Source: Chytridium lagenaria (lineage: Eukaryota; Chytridiomycota; Chytridiomycetes; Chytridiales; Chytridiaceae). Taken from it: a stretch of DNA of 64,000 nucleotides. The notes beneath the pieces are model-generated. The model worked only from the letters and a program-made list of their open reading frames with translations, searched no databases and was not told the origin of the DNA. How positions within the stretch are numbered: position 1 is the first letter of the stretch; each line of letters starts with the position of its first letter. A program made the translations under genes and the position numbers. Positions 34,767 to 46,154 of the stretch are shown here, one piece after another. The DNA is taken from contig JAHLKC010000041.1 in NCBI GenBank assembly GCA_025449115.1, positions 62,001-126,000 of the forward strand, given 5' to 3'.

Positions 34767-37700
34767 TGAGTCTTCAGAGCACTGGAGATCCCTTATTTCG
34801 ACGCCTTCTTACAGAATTTGTCCGGCCCTGGTGGGCAGGAAACTAATCTACTCGAAAACAACGCCCTGCTTCACCAACCGCAGCAGCAGACAGACTTTCA
34901 ACAACAGCTCGCCGTGATGACAATGCAGCAAACAAACCCGGTTCTTCAACATCAACGTCAGCAGGACCAGCTGCTCAATGCCTACATTTTGCAGCAACAA
35001 CAAGAAACAGCAGATGAAGGCCAGCAAGGATGTGATGGACAACAACAGCATGCTATCCTATATGATGAGTATGCAGCAGCAACAGTCTCAGATGCCAGCG
35101 ATGCCATCATCATCTTTCGGTGAGCTTTCTTCCTTTTTCCCCTTCCAGCTTCCAAGCAGCAAAAAGCGTCTGAATATTCGGACAAGGGAGTGAAAAATTT
35201 AACCGTTTTCTCAAAACTCCTGTTACACAAAACTTCTTTGAATTTTTAAATTGATTTACTGACGTCATTAAAATTTTCGCATGGAAAATCACGAAAACAC
35301 GAAAACGAAACGCGAACAAAAAAAAACTCTGAAAAAAGTTAACACCACCAACGCGTTTGTCAACCTTAACACACCGGGAATGATGCAAACAAATAAGCCT
35401 ACAATTAACGGTAATTTGGCTTATATGGCGCGTCAAGAATCACCAAGTGGCTCAGTCGATAATGGAGCATCTGGGAAAAAGAGAGGAACGAGGTTCACCC
35501 AGGCACAGACTGATGCTCTTGAGAGCTTGTTTAAAAAGACGCCGAAACCGTCGAAAGAGCAGATGGCCAAGCTGGGTGCTGATTGTAGCCTCGATACGAA
35601 CCAGGTATGCATAAAATGAGGATTTATATATCTATTGTATTTTCTTGTATTATTGCTATGACTGACTTTTCTTTGACCACTAAAAGATAGCTCAATGGTT
35701 TTCGCGCAGAAGAACGAAGGAGAAGGCGTATTCCGAATCCTCAGGGCTCCGATTGTTGCGGCGCAGGCGCCGTACTCTTCCAACGCGCAGTATTTGCCTC
35801 AAGTATACCCAACATCTCAGAATCAATTCAATGTCTCTCAGCAGCAATTTATACAACAACAGCAGTCAAATTCGCACGTCCCCGTTCCTTTTGTGAACGT
35901 ATCATCACAGATGTCTCTGTCTCTGCCGCTCACCTCCGCGCCTATTCCTCCTTCGAACGCACCGTTGCCTGAAGTCCAGCCTGGACCCGCGCGTGGTCAA
36001 CCTGCGGCTGCACCCGCTGCTTTAAATAGCAGCACCACTCTTTCGCCGGTCGTAGACTCGGAAAAGTCTGTGATTTATTCTGCTAATTTACCTATGGCTG
36101 TAGAAGATGTCGTAGAGTCGGACCAGGAGGATGTCTTTGATGTGTTGGACGGCACGGAAGTTCATGATTTTGCTACGCTTAAGATGTTTGTCAAGTCACT
36201 CAAAAGTGTGAACGATAACTCACGGAAGATGATCGCTCTTCGTATTATAGAGGAACTCTCCCCTGCTTTGAAAGAAACGTGAGTTCATTTCTAATTTTTT
36301 CGCGCTCTTTTAACTAAAAACTCTTTCTTTGACATTTCAAAGCTTTGTCAAGGGCGTTGGACCTCAGCGAATTCGAAATTGGTGTATTGTTGCCATGGAA
36401 GCGAAAAAGAATGAAATCATTGTGAGATGTCTTCAGGCGGTTAAGGCTCTACCATGGAAAGTCGAAACGCTTCAGATATCTAAGCTTGGAAAGGTCATCA
36501 AGAAACTGACGACTCATTTGGATGAAGGTTCGTGTTTCTCTATTTTTGCTTGCCACCGTATTGTTTAACTCATTTCTTAATGTAGAGGTGAAGCATCTGT
36601 CGACCGAGATCATGGCCGAGTGGATGAGGCTTGTCCCTGTCGCCGCCGATTCAACTGCAGTGGCTCCTGTCACTGGTGTGAAGCGCAGTGCTGCTCCCTT
36701 GTCTTCGTCCGCACTAGGCGACTCAAAGGCAAAGAAAGCAAAGATCGATGTCAAGCCCGCTTCTTTAACCTCCGCACCTGCAAAGGCACCCATCAAGCGA
36801 CCGCGTATCGTTGAGAACTTGGACTTGTTTCAGGACTCGACCACGTCAAGTATTACGAAGTCTCTCCCGAAGTTTAAAAAATCGGAAGACGTCCCGTCTC
36901 CATCGAAGGATGCCATGGACACTGCAGGGGACGCAAAGTCGCCTACATCTGAAATACCTCCTACACCTCCTACCGCTATCCTTGGAGGAGCTGCTCCACT
37001 TCCAGCGACAAGACGATATGGCCTTCCCGTGTCCGATGAAACCATGAAGGTGGACGGAAATGCCGATTTAAAATTAAATGGGACTGAGTCCAACGGAGGA
37101 TCGTGGTAGACACTGAAGACACGCCTGCACCGAGGAAATTGGCGCCTGGGGAAGTGAAGGGAATTTTAAAGAATTTGGCAAACCCGCCTATGAAGCCAAA
37201 AAGGAGAATTAAGTGGAATGTAGAGCTAGTCAGAGTCAAGTATATCAAGAATGAAGTTCCTGAGGATGAGGTGAGGATACCTTATTTTGAAAATGTTTTC
37301 TTATGCTGACACACTACTTTTTTTAGGATCAAGATTACCGTTATGGGAGGAAGTGCGCGTGAATCGGAGGGTCATGAAGGGCAATTTATGCACGGCCTCA
37401 CTATAGAAAATCCATTTGTGACTCCTACAGGTGATTATTTTTTTTATTTCCGTTAATAATGTTGCTAACTGAACCGTTCGTAGCTATTGCCTTGGTAATG
37501 GCCCCTCGAGGTAGCAAATCCAGGGAAGTTGATATTCAAAACCTTCGGGAACGCAAAGTCATTGGTGTCTCCTACATGAGCAACAAAGACATTCCTGCAT
37601 CACCCGCAGAACCCGATGCGGACAGCGTGGATGGCGAATACATCCACACCATCCAATATGCCCCTTACGACTTGGCGGATCCAATGCAGGTCAAGATGAT

Positions 37701-38460
37701 GGAAGATAACCGCAGGAGACTGGAATTATTAGCGTACCAGCAGCAGCAGTTTCTTGCTACACCGCAGTTACAGGCTCTTACAGCTGCTCTCAGCAGTGGT
37801 GCTTTACAACAGAATCCGGACGCTGTTGTGGTAAGTTTGTTTCATCCTTTCTTTACGTTATCGTATTCTGATTAATAAACTTTATATAGTCTTCCATCCT
37901 TTCAATATTCCCATCCGCTCTCGGACAAGTCAACCCCTCAGTCATTCCAGCCATCGCCCCAACGTCTACATACGTCACTCCTACCGTGGAAGTCCACGAG
38001 CGAGGTAGTGACTCCCCTCCACGTGGCCGCTACGATAACGCGCCACCTCCACCTCCCTCGGATGAAACTCGCGGATATCGCGAAGACCGTGACAGTGGAT
38101 GGGGTGGACGCGGAAGCTCCTCTGAGTACTCATCACGAAGTCGAGACCGCGACCGTGATCGTGATTACGATAGAGACCGTGATGATCGGGATTATCGAAA
38201 GAGTGATAGGGACCGGGACCGGGACCGAGACCGAGAAGAGTACAGCGATGATTCGTCGGATGGTGGTGATTATCGACGGGATCGGTATGGGTCGAGGGGG
38301 GCGCGAGGTGGAAGGGGGCGAGAGGTGGAGGGGGAGGGGTGCTGGGAGAGGGAGTAAGAAGGTACCTGTGCCGTGTCATTTCTGGAAGCAGGGGAATTGT
38401 AACTTTGGCGATGGGTGCTTCAATTTGCATGAGGGAGCTGGAGGGACGTCCAGGAGATAA
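34767..38460 (+). CDS. Homeodomain-TND-RVxF-CCCH protein, PNUTS / LUMINIDEPENDENS-like PP1 regulator
   Basis: Domains in order: a Gln-rich N-terminus (about 34850-35110); a homeodomain (35480-35740) reading KKRGTRFTQAQTDALESLF, SKEQMAKLG, then IAQWFSRRRTKEK; another Gln/Pro-rich part; a TFIIS N-terminal-like helical bundle (TND/LW, about 36170-36640) with LRIIEELSPALKET, GPQRIRNWCI, KALPWKVETLQ and TEIMAEWMRLV; a basic segment with RRIKWN (about 37203-37220), a good PP1-docking RVxF motif; an RD/RE-rich stretch (38130-38260); and a CCCH zinc finger C-x7-C-x5-C-x3-H (about 38370-38435) to TAA 38460. TND plus RVxF plus CCCH is the layout of animal PNUTS, the PP1 subunit acting in transcription termination. 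Homeodomain plus TND is the layout of plant LUMINIDEPENDENS. Frame slips near 34793, 35000, 35735, 37110 and 38300. Confidence 0.82.
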
Positions 38461-39429
38461 AAACTGTAATGTTTTTGGTGTGATTAAATATATATCTTAT
38501 CTATATCTATAACTACCATACTGAACATCGTGTACACGTCAGTCTTTTGTCAGGGCATCTCCAGAAAAGTCACCAACCTCATTTATAGTCATCATTAAAA
38601 AGGACTTTGGAGCTTTAATGTTACGTGAGATGCCTATGTGTCTCCATACCATCCTACTATCTCTCAAAGCCTGAAACAAGGCGTCCTCACTCATTGCTGC
38701 CATTAGTGATTGATCACTGGGTCATAGAGCACCAGAGGTGGAATGTAGCCGACCAAGCCTTGACTAAAGGACACTGAATGAGGAGGGGTTCCATCACAGC
38801 CTTCCGTCTCAGACGGCTGGATTGCAGCTTCACCAGGTGGTAAGGGGACAGAGGGGTTGACTGTCATCCAACTAAGAGTGAAGGGGACATCACGTCACGT
38901 GGCCACTGTGAGTTTCCCTCTTTGGCCCTCCATGGTTCAAGTCTTGACCACCATGGAGAGAGAAATCACTATGTCGCGCCATACTCATCCTTGGACGTTC
39001 TCCAAGTCTGCAGGTGGCTGCAACTCCTCTTTTGCTGAGGCAAGGATTTTGTTTGCTGTACAGCTTAACTGTTCCCACTATGATAAAAAGGAAAAAACAA
39101 CGAAAAACGATAACAAAAGAACCTAGGTCGGGGATCACATGTACCTAGGTGGAAAGTGCTGAGGAGGGAGTCCATCCACGCTCCTAGGAGTTTACCAAGC
39201 CTCAAAATCGCCTCAGTAAGCCGTTTTAACATGTTCTAATCTGATCTCATCTACCTAGGGCCCTGCTTGTGTCGCTCTCCACTCACTGGCAGCTAGATAG
39301 CCTGTCATAGCCATCGAGAATAGAACAGAGGTAGTTATACTACCCAAACCTTTGAATGAATCATGCCACAGAGGTGTCTATCCAGGGCTCAAGCCTTCTT
39401 AGACTCATGTCTTGGTTCAAGGTGTAGTC
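38461..39429. other. Gene-poor sequence, start of accessory island
   Basis: Nearly 1 kb with no coding signal that I trust. CCTAGG occurs repeatedly (39121-39260). I see no terminal repeats or domain motifs here. Confidence 0.4.
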
Positions 39430-39720
39430 TCCCCCGGCGGCGCGCTTCCCTGAGCGCCCGCTGGTAAAACTCATAACAACAATATTGAATATTTAAACAG
39501 AAAGAGATAGCGCTGGCCCAAAGGCGGCCAGGCCTGGGGTGTGTAGTGGTCTAGTCCAGGTCTTCAGAGGGTGAACGTAAATCTATTCAACTTTCTTCTT
39601 CTTTATTATAAACACCAAAAACACACATAAATACAACAACTATCAACATAGGGGAACAACAAACAACACACATCTCCACCACGCGCACTGACGCGGTGGC
39701 CGCCGTTCATCATAAAAACC
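39430..39720 (-). repeat. Inverted copy A of an LTR-like repeat
   Basis: 39505-39600 is about 80% identical to the reverse complement of about 40455-40550. Shared runs include GGCCCAAAG, CTAGTCCAGGTCTTCAGA, GGTGAACGTA and CTTTCT. Similarity continues weakly on both sides (GTTGTTTG...TTCCCCT on the far side). The left part (39437-39465) resembles the primer-site side of copy B in inverted orientation. Confidence 0.6.
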
Positions 39721-40000
39721 TCCGACTAACTCATATGCGGAAAAGTATAAATCCGCGGGAGGAAAACAACAGAACGGGGGATGAAGGAAACATAAACTAA
39801 GCACAACGACTATAATAAATATGAAGAGTTTATGCCTCTTGGTGAGGTTACATAATAACTTCACAACAGGGGATCAACTCAATATCAACTACTGGATTCA
39901 ACAGGAGAAATTAAATCAAGAAATCTCTCATATTAAAGTAATACATAAAATACAAATCAATAATAGACACAACATATGCGCACACACATAAACGGCACAT

Positions 40001-40383
40001 ATGCTCCGCCACCTCCTTTGATAAAAACCCTATAAGCGTTGGGAGAAAGTACGTATAAAAACCCAAAAGGAAATGGAAGGGAGAAGTCAATATACGCGTC
40101 GACGCGGGATATAATGGAACTCAACAGACTTAGGCAAAATGCCCTTATGAGCCATAGGCCATGTAATAATGTAATTCTTCACAATATGCGCACCGCCTCC
40201 TTCAATAAAAACCCTATAAGCGTTGGGAGAAAGTACGTATAAAAACCCAAAAGGAAATGGAAGGGAGGATTCAATATGACACAAAAACATATGTATCAAC
40301 GTGGGATATAACGGAACTCAACAAACTTAGGCAAAATGTCCTTATGACCCATTGGTCATGTGAATAATGTAATTCTTCACATG
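40001..40383 (+). repeat. Two tandem units of about 184-198 bp
   Basis: Unit 1 is 40001-40185 and unit 2 is 40186-40383. Both contain an identical 60-odd-base core beginning ATAAAAACCCTATAAGCG (at 40021 and 40205) with a TATAAAAA inside it, and both end GTAATTCTTCAC. A more diverged third relative seems to lie near 39695-39770 (CATAAAAACCTCC then AAAGTATAAATC). Confidence 0.75.
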
Positions 40384-40640
40384 ACATGCTACCACGTCAG
40401 TCGAGATGCTGTTGTTGTTGTTTGATTCCCCTTTATGTATTATTATGCTTTTTGTAGAAAGTTAAATAGACCTACGTTCACCTTCTGAAGACCTGGACTA
40501 GCCCATTGCACCTCCAGGCATGGCCGTCTTTGGGCCATGCTTTCTTCTTTCTTCATTTCTTCACTATAGTATTTTTTACGTGCTCTACTTCTGTTTAATA
40601 CACTATCGGCTTTCAGCTGGCGCCCACATTGGAGCGTCAC
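40365..40640 (+). repeat. Copy B of the LTR-like repeat with a primer-binding-site-like end
   Basis: The plus-oriented partner of copy A. Its right end reads ...GGCTTTCA, two bases, then TGGCGCCCACATTGGAGC (40619 on). TGGCGCC is the usual form of an LTR-element primer-binding site, complementary to the 3' end of a tRNA (CCA-end). No intact gag-pol follows. Confidence 0.45.
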
Positions 40641-40675
40641 CAGGGGAGACGCAATCTGAACCAAGATGAATTTTA

Positions 40676-41550
40676 AGAAGGTATGAGCTAGGCATAGACA
40701 CCTTAATGTTTGCGCCATATGTATATCCCAAAGAGGTTACAGATAGGTTAGACGACCACATGACTGATAACCCTGGCACCTTGGCGGTCGGTGTTGGAAA
40801 ACAGTTTCTTTTTATTGCACCCCTGACCTGGCATACCTCTCTATCCCCTCTTCCACGGGTGTTGCTTTGTCCGGCAGATGTACTCATTCCCTCCTGGTCT
40901 GCGGGGTGTCATGCCTTCGTCAACCTTTTTGGTACTTCCCCTTTGCAAGATTCTCAGTCGCGCGGCATTTTTTGGCCTGGTTCTGCTGTTGTGGCGCGTG
41001 AGGAGCCGAAATGCCAGAAGTACTTTGCTGCTTGCTGTGCTCATGGTTATCCTTATTCCATTTGTTTTGGTTCGTTTGGCCATTTGGGTATGCGGCTATT
41101 ACTTTTTTAAAACGTGTGCAGCATGTTTACCAACAGCACGAGCCTCTTCGTGCGGCTGTTGCTGAGCGTTTCATTTTCCGCCGTATATGTTTGTGTATTC
41201 AACGGGGGGTGTCCTGTCAGTTGTTGGAGCGTTATGGCCACCTTCGTTTTTTTTTAATCCTTGTGCTTTCCACGAGAACTTTCTTTAAGGAATTTTTTAG
41301 AAGACAGCTGAGGTCAAAAATTGTTTCTTTTGTGCCATGCTCCTCCACTTGCACATCAGCATCACATCGCTGGTTCATTCATTCCTCAAAGAAGAGGTGG
41401 CCTCGTGATGGGACCAGCATCTGTAACGCTTCTGTGTTATGCGTAGTACAGAGGAACTTGTCCACTTCAACGAGGACAACTTGTGCGCAAAGTGAGGACT
41501 TGAAATTTGCAAGATACGCCATCTCAACTTTATTGCGGTATCAACTTTGA
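40676..41550 (+). other. Open but unrecognised sequence downstream of the LTR-like repeat
   Basis: Overlapping open stretches run over about 870 bp in different plus frames, for example one with HVYQQHEPLRAAVAERF (about 41120-41170) and one with MRSTEELVHFNEDN (about 41440-41480). They look like one damaged reading frame. No reverse transcriptase, integrase, capsid or zinc-knuckle motif is visible, so I leave it unassigned. It may be the remnant of the element whose LTR lies just upstream. Confidence 0.3.
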
Positions 41551-41863
41551 TTCCAATGAGCTATATGGTTGAGCACAGGACAAGAGGAGGGACGGAATAC
41601 CTTGTGATGACCATATTCACCGATTGGGGCCGGACTCTGATGAAGAGGTATTTCGGTCCAAACATCCTGCAATGTGCGTCATGTTTACAAATTCATTCTT
41701 TCATGACTATTTACTTCTTCTTCCTTTTCACCTCCTTCCCCTTCTTTATCCTTGCTGCACTCACCATCAACCAGCTACACTCGAAAAATACTCCTCCACC
41801 AAAAGATACCATCACTTTGCACCCTCATGGATTATGTTGTCAAATTTTGGCGATTTCTTCATC

Positions 41864-41946
41864 GGGCAGATGGCCGAGTTGGTCTAAGGCGTCACGTTAA
41901 GGCCGTGATCTCTCCGGAGGCGTGGGTTCGAATCCCACTCTGCTCA
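41864..41946 (+). tRNA. tRNA-Leu (anticodon AAG)
   Basis: The cloverleaf closes. Acceptor GGGCAGA (41864-41870) pairs with TCTGCTC (41939-41945), discriminator A. D-arm GGCCGAGTTGGTCTAAGGC. Anticodon arm TCACG-TTAAGGC-CGTGA with anticodon AAG (read as IAG after A34 editing, decoding CUU/CUC/CUA). A long variable arm as expected for class II. T-arm GTGGG-TTCGAAT-CCCAC. No intron. It lies in the repeat-rich island. Confidence 0.95.
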
Positions 41947-42548
41947 TACGATGACTTGAACAATGGTGCATGACGCCGTTTCACTTTTTTCTTCGTAACG
42001 GGGGTGCTAAGATGGTAGAAAATTCTCTTGTTGACGAGGGAATCGAGACAAGACCAGTCACCCAGTATAAAGAACAGTAGCGCGTATATGGAATTGAAAG
42101 GATAGTCATCGCGGTAGTTACTTTTTTACATCTTCAGTCAGAAAAATAACTTCAAATGTTGGATTTCATATCTGTCTAATTGGGTCATAGTGTGCCTGAC
42201 AGAGCACATTTCTTTTAAGAGAGAAAATAAGTTTCAACCACATTGTTAAAAAGCCATTTTAAGCCGGCAGAGTGACATGCTCATGATGCATGAAAGAAAA
42301 ACAAAAACTGAAAAAACAAAAGTTAAAAGGTTTCATACTTTATTATAAAGGGTCATATTTATCGCCGCCAGTATTACCACTTTTAAATACACACAACAAA
42401 CAACATGAACATGAAACCAGGAAAAGGGATTAACGCTTTATAAGTTAAATGAGATGCGTCCAAAAAGGCATGAACTAAATTATCCACGCCACAAGATGAT
42501 GTTAATGTCAGTGAATACGCGGAACAAATTCATGGAAGGAGATTCTCA

Positions 42549-42700
42549 CCACCCAGATCTGAAACGATGGATTTGAGCGCGGTGGACACGATGGATGCGT
42601 CGAGGGTAGATATGGAGAGGAGGAGGAGGATGGAGATGAAAATGAGGATGAAACGGGGGGTGAGTCGGATTGCTGGGCTGTCATCGTTGAGTTCAATAAG
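42549..42700 (-). pseudogene. Relic of an MFS drug:H+ antiporter N-terminus
   Basis: On minus the frame reads PRFILIFISILLLLSIS, TLDASIVSTALKSIV and SDLGG. This is transmembrane helix 1 and the following motif of DHA2-type major facilitator transporters (LDxTIV-TALP-I-xDLGG). The next expected segment, helix 2 with W-x-x-T-x-Y-L-L, is absent after the GGTGAG, and nothing downstream resembles an MFS protein. So only about 50 codons survive. It could be a first exon whose remainder was lost by rearrangement. Confidence 0.45.
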
Positions 42701-43768
42701 AGGGGAAGGCTTTTCTGTATCTAGATGGCTTTAATGATTGTTGCAAGCAGGGATGTGCTGAGGAGTGTCGGTAATGTCTAAAGAGCAAGAAATTCGCCTC
42801 AGTAAATGACTGTATCGGAACCATCTCGAGACGAGTTTCTCGTTGGTAAATTTGGCCAAAAAACTACATGAATGCGATCCACATTGTTGACGCAAAGGTG
42901 ACGGCAAGTTTGGCATTCCACAATGCAAGGAATTGATCTTTTAGATATCACAGAAGGTCCAGCAGACAACGACACAAGAAAGTGACTCTAATGTCTTCCG
43001 TCGCTCGTAACTTGGGAAAGGGAAACATTTCCGATAAACAGATATCCGGCCATCTTTAAACGCGGAAAGCATGGAGAGCGTGGGGATGGAGGAAAATCAT
43101 AAGGAGATTGGAAACTTTTCGTCCAGCGTGATGTAGGCAGATGACACCATGGGAAGTGGTTTGGAGAGATACATTCAGGGTCCATTGTAGAGGAAAGCAG
43201 AAAATAAACTTTCAGACGAGTGCTCCAGCTTAATTAAAGTCTAAGCTTTTCATTCCACATCCATCATATGCATATTTTTTCAGTTCAAACAGCTTTTTTT
43301 GAAGAGAGTTCGCAATTTGATCAAAACCTTCAACCTCAAGAATCCGACTCCCCTGAGAGTATTTTGATGTGTCGTCTACTTATAAATAAATGGTAACTAT
43401 CTATATATCGTGAGAACTCTGCAGACTGCATACAAGCAAAGGAGGTTAGGTGGTGATGCCTGTGGCGTTCAGGATGCCGAGGCAATTGATGCCTTCACAA
43501 TTGATCACCAAAACAAAACAAATCTCGAAGCGACAATTTCAAAAAGGCTGTCATCACATCACACCTCACACTCATGCTTCCCCAACTTTTCTTGTTCATC
43601 AACAGCGATACGACGACAAAACAACATACTACTATAGACCTCGAGGTCGATGATGAAGAGACTGAGGATATTTTAATTAAATAAAAAACAAAAAAAAATA
43701 ATGATTGACTGCTTTAAGAAGTGTTGAGGATATATTCCAAAACATCACCCACATTCAGTGTGTTAATG

Positions 43769-43843
43769 TGGACGTATGGCTCAGTGGTATATCCTTTCCA
43801 ACGTAGCGCCAACGTTATGGGTTCGATCCCCGCCATCTGCTAT
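43769..43843 (+). pseudogene. Degenerate tRNA-like / Pol III-promoter-like element
   Basis: An A-box-like TGGCTCAGTGGT (43777-43788) and B-box-like GGTTCGATCCC (43820-43830) are spaced as in tRNA genes, and AACGT/ACGTT can form an anticodon stem. But the D-stem does not pair, the acceptor ends do not match, and the loop AGCGCCA lacks U33. A decayed tRNA gene or a tRNA-derived SINE head fits better than a working tRNA. Confidence 0.45.
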
Positions 43844-44812
43844 CAATTGTAGATCTAATGAGCAGCACCAAAGCATATAGGATACGGAGTTTGAAAGTTG
43901 CAACCTTAGTCGTGGTAGGCGGTGTACACTTTACAAATTTTGTGATCACGACAGCTTTTAAAACAGCAAAGTACCCGTTCCCTTGGGAATGACGAACCGC
44001 TGGGTGTCTGTGAAGAAACAATTGAGAGGAGTTGATGTACCAATAAACTGAAACCCAACTAGAAATGATGATACGGAAATGCCGTTGAATACCTGCGATT
44101 GCCGTACATGAAAATGTAAAAAGCTGCAGCACATTAAACACTATATTTTTTCGGATTTTATTGTAGAATGTAGTAACGGTGATGGAGAGTAGTGTAATTT
44201 AATTTTTCAAGTTTTATTGTAGTGATGGGGAGTAGCGTGATTTAACAAAAATCAATATTTCTATTAGCAAAGACTTATAAATGGACCATTGTGGATGGTT
44301 GCATTGAGAAAACGCATCCATCTTTACCTCAATTGAACTGGACGACCTTTTGCTTGCAAGCTACTGCCTGAAACAGGCTGCTGTGCATTATTTTTAGGAG
44401 CGAATGGAGCAGGAAAGAAATGACCAAGAAAAGCTGCACTGTAAACGTGCTCTGCAGATCGACCTTGCAGACTGACCTTTCCCACCCCAACCCTTTTCAA
44501 AGAACAAACTGTGTAATCAGAAATAAGTTTTGCTACTCAAATCGGAATTTAATGGCTCGGTACAGATGTGCTAAAGCTGTGCATAGCGTAAAATTGTCGA
44601 AAGGTACACTTGCCTTTTTTTTCAGTTACTTTATTGACTCTCGTCGAAAACGGCCTGAACATGGATAGTCACGATGCTATTCAAAGCAATCCTTGAGAGA
44701 CGAAAGCCTCATAGGGATGCACAAAAGTGGCAAGAGAGTGACGTTTATTTTCGATGTCACGTCAGCAAAGATTTTGCAATAAATATAGTAAAATTCCCAT
44801 TCCAGAGCCACC
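43844..44812. other. Gene-poor sequence with a short direct duplication
   Basis: About 970 bp without a recognisable gene. TTTTATTGTAG ... GAGTAG(T/C)GTGATTTA occurs twice in 44157-44245 as an imperfect 40-50 bp tandem duplication. The T-rich 3' ends of neighbouring transcripts may lie near 44150. Confidence 0.35.
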
Positions 44813-46154
44813 TTAATGATTCCAATCCATCGCAACCGCATCACCTCCAGCGCCAACATTTTCCGCAACCATCCTGCTCCGTGCCTCACCAATAATATCT
44901 TCAGCATGGGCGAGAATATCTTTGGGGTGATGCGCCAAGCTGGCGTCGTAAACGTAATTAATGGAAGTATCGGAGATGTAGGCGCCTTGCAAAGCTAACG
45001 CGGAGATACAACTGGAGACTCTTGCGATAGCAAGGCGAAGGTCGGCCGATACGTCCTGTTAGATAAAGTACATTATTCGCGGGGAAAATATTATATTCCT
45101 CGAGAATCAAACACGGCAAATATATGTTTACCTCATTCCTATTATGATACATATCCTCCGCTCCCGACACAGGGCCTTTATCCGCATGTTTTGATATCCA
45201 GATGTATCCGTTCAATCCAAGAACAATGTCGATGCCGTATGGCAAACTCAAGAAATGTGACTTTGAACGTTTTACAAGACTTGGTGGTACCTCGACCAGC
45301 GATCCTGTCCGTAGCTGATGAATAGAGGAGAAGAGAATAAGGTCAGAATGATTAAATGCTGTTGCCATCAAAGTACCTTTCCGTATTTCAAACTGCGCGT
45401 ATGTAGCGAAACGGCGCCATCACCAAAAAATGCCTGTATTTCCGCCTGTATGGAAAGAAAGAGTGGATTTTATAAAACGCATTTATGGGTGAAATAAATA
45501 AGAGAGCATTGATGTGGGCAGCTATAAGCGAGAACGAGAACACTAACACTAATCAGGTCACCTTCATTTAAGAGACTTCTCATTTTGTAGCTCATCTGAT
45601 TCTGACCTTCGTCTCTGTAACATTATCATTGTGAGCGCTGAGAACATTTAACCTATTAAGTTGAATTATGGACATACCAGTTCTCCTCCAGGAAGATCAA
45701 CGGCTGCGAGAGGAAGTACTGCATCTTGTTTTGCAGCAATATCAACCTTCCATCGTTTTGGGCCAACCTGATTAAACGAAAAAGCATAAAACATTAATAC
45801 ACTGTATCCATATAGCTACTGTGGAAAACTGCCTCACTTCGAGAATCCTTCCAACAACAACGTCACCGATTTCACCGTTGAACCTATCGTAAGAAAATAG
45901 GTTTAACTATGTATTAGTTATAATATAGATCCATGAAAAATTGGATACTCGATTACTGCATTCTTAATGTACGCATTATAATTACCTTGCTCGCAAAGGC
46001 TTCACCGATATCAACTTGTTCACTCTATCAACGACACCCAGAACTGAGGCCAAAGACTCTCCTCCTCGTTGTATGTTCCGTGTCCTCGCATAAACGCCGT
46101 ATCGGAGGTGATAATCTCACCAGGAACGACAAGATGGACAGCAAGGTCCGTCAT
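44813..46154 (-). CDS. RRP4: Exosome complex cap subunit RRP4 (EXOSC2)
   Basis: An RNA-binding cap subunit of the nuclear and cytoplasmic 3'-5' exosome. The N-terminal domain reads HLVVPGEIITSDTAFMRGHGTY, then LGVVDRVNKLISVKPLRARY after a one-base slip near 46070. The S1 domain follows across short introns (GDVVVGRI-type strand, GPKRWKVDI, EGDLIS). The KH region reads TGSLVEVPPSLVKRSKSHF, LPYGIDIVLGLNGYIWI (about 45330-45190). The last exon (about 45058-44813) reads DVSADLRLAIARVSSCI, YISDTSINYVYDASL and HHPKDIL. The whole chain aligns with EXOSC2. I start it at MTDLAVHLVV (46154). An upstream in-frame ATG (about 46275) is separated by a TGA and may be the true start if that stop is an error. 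Confidence 0.88.

Noticed and set aside
43410..43653. Short plus-strand frames near 43410-43653
   Set aside because: No domain, no splice context, biased composition; taken as background in the repeat island.
38461..44812. CRISPR-like or phage-like origin for the repeat island
   Set aside because: Repeats are few, long and unevenly spaced, and the surroundings are eukaryotic nuclear genes.
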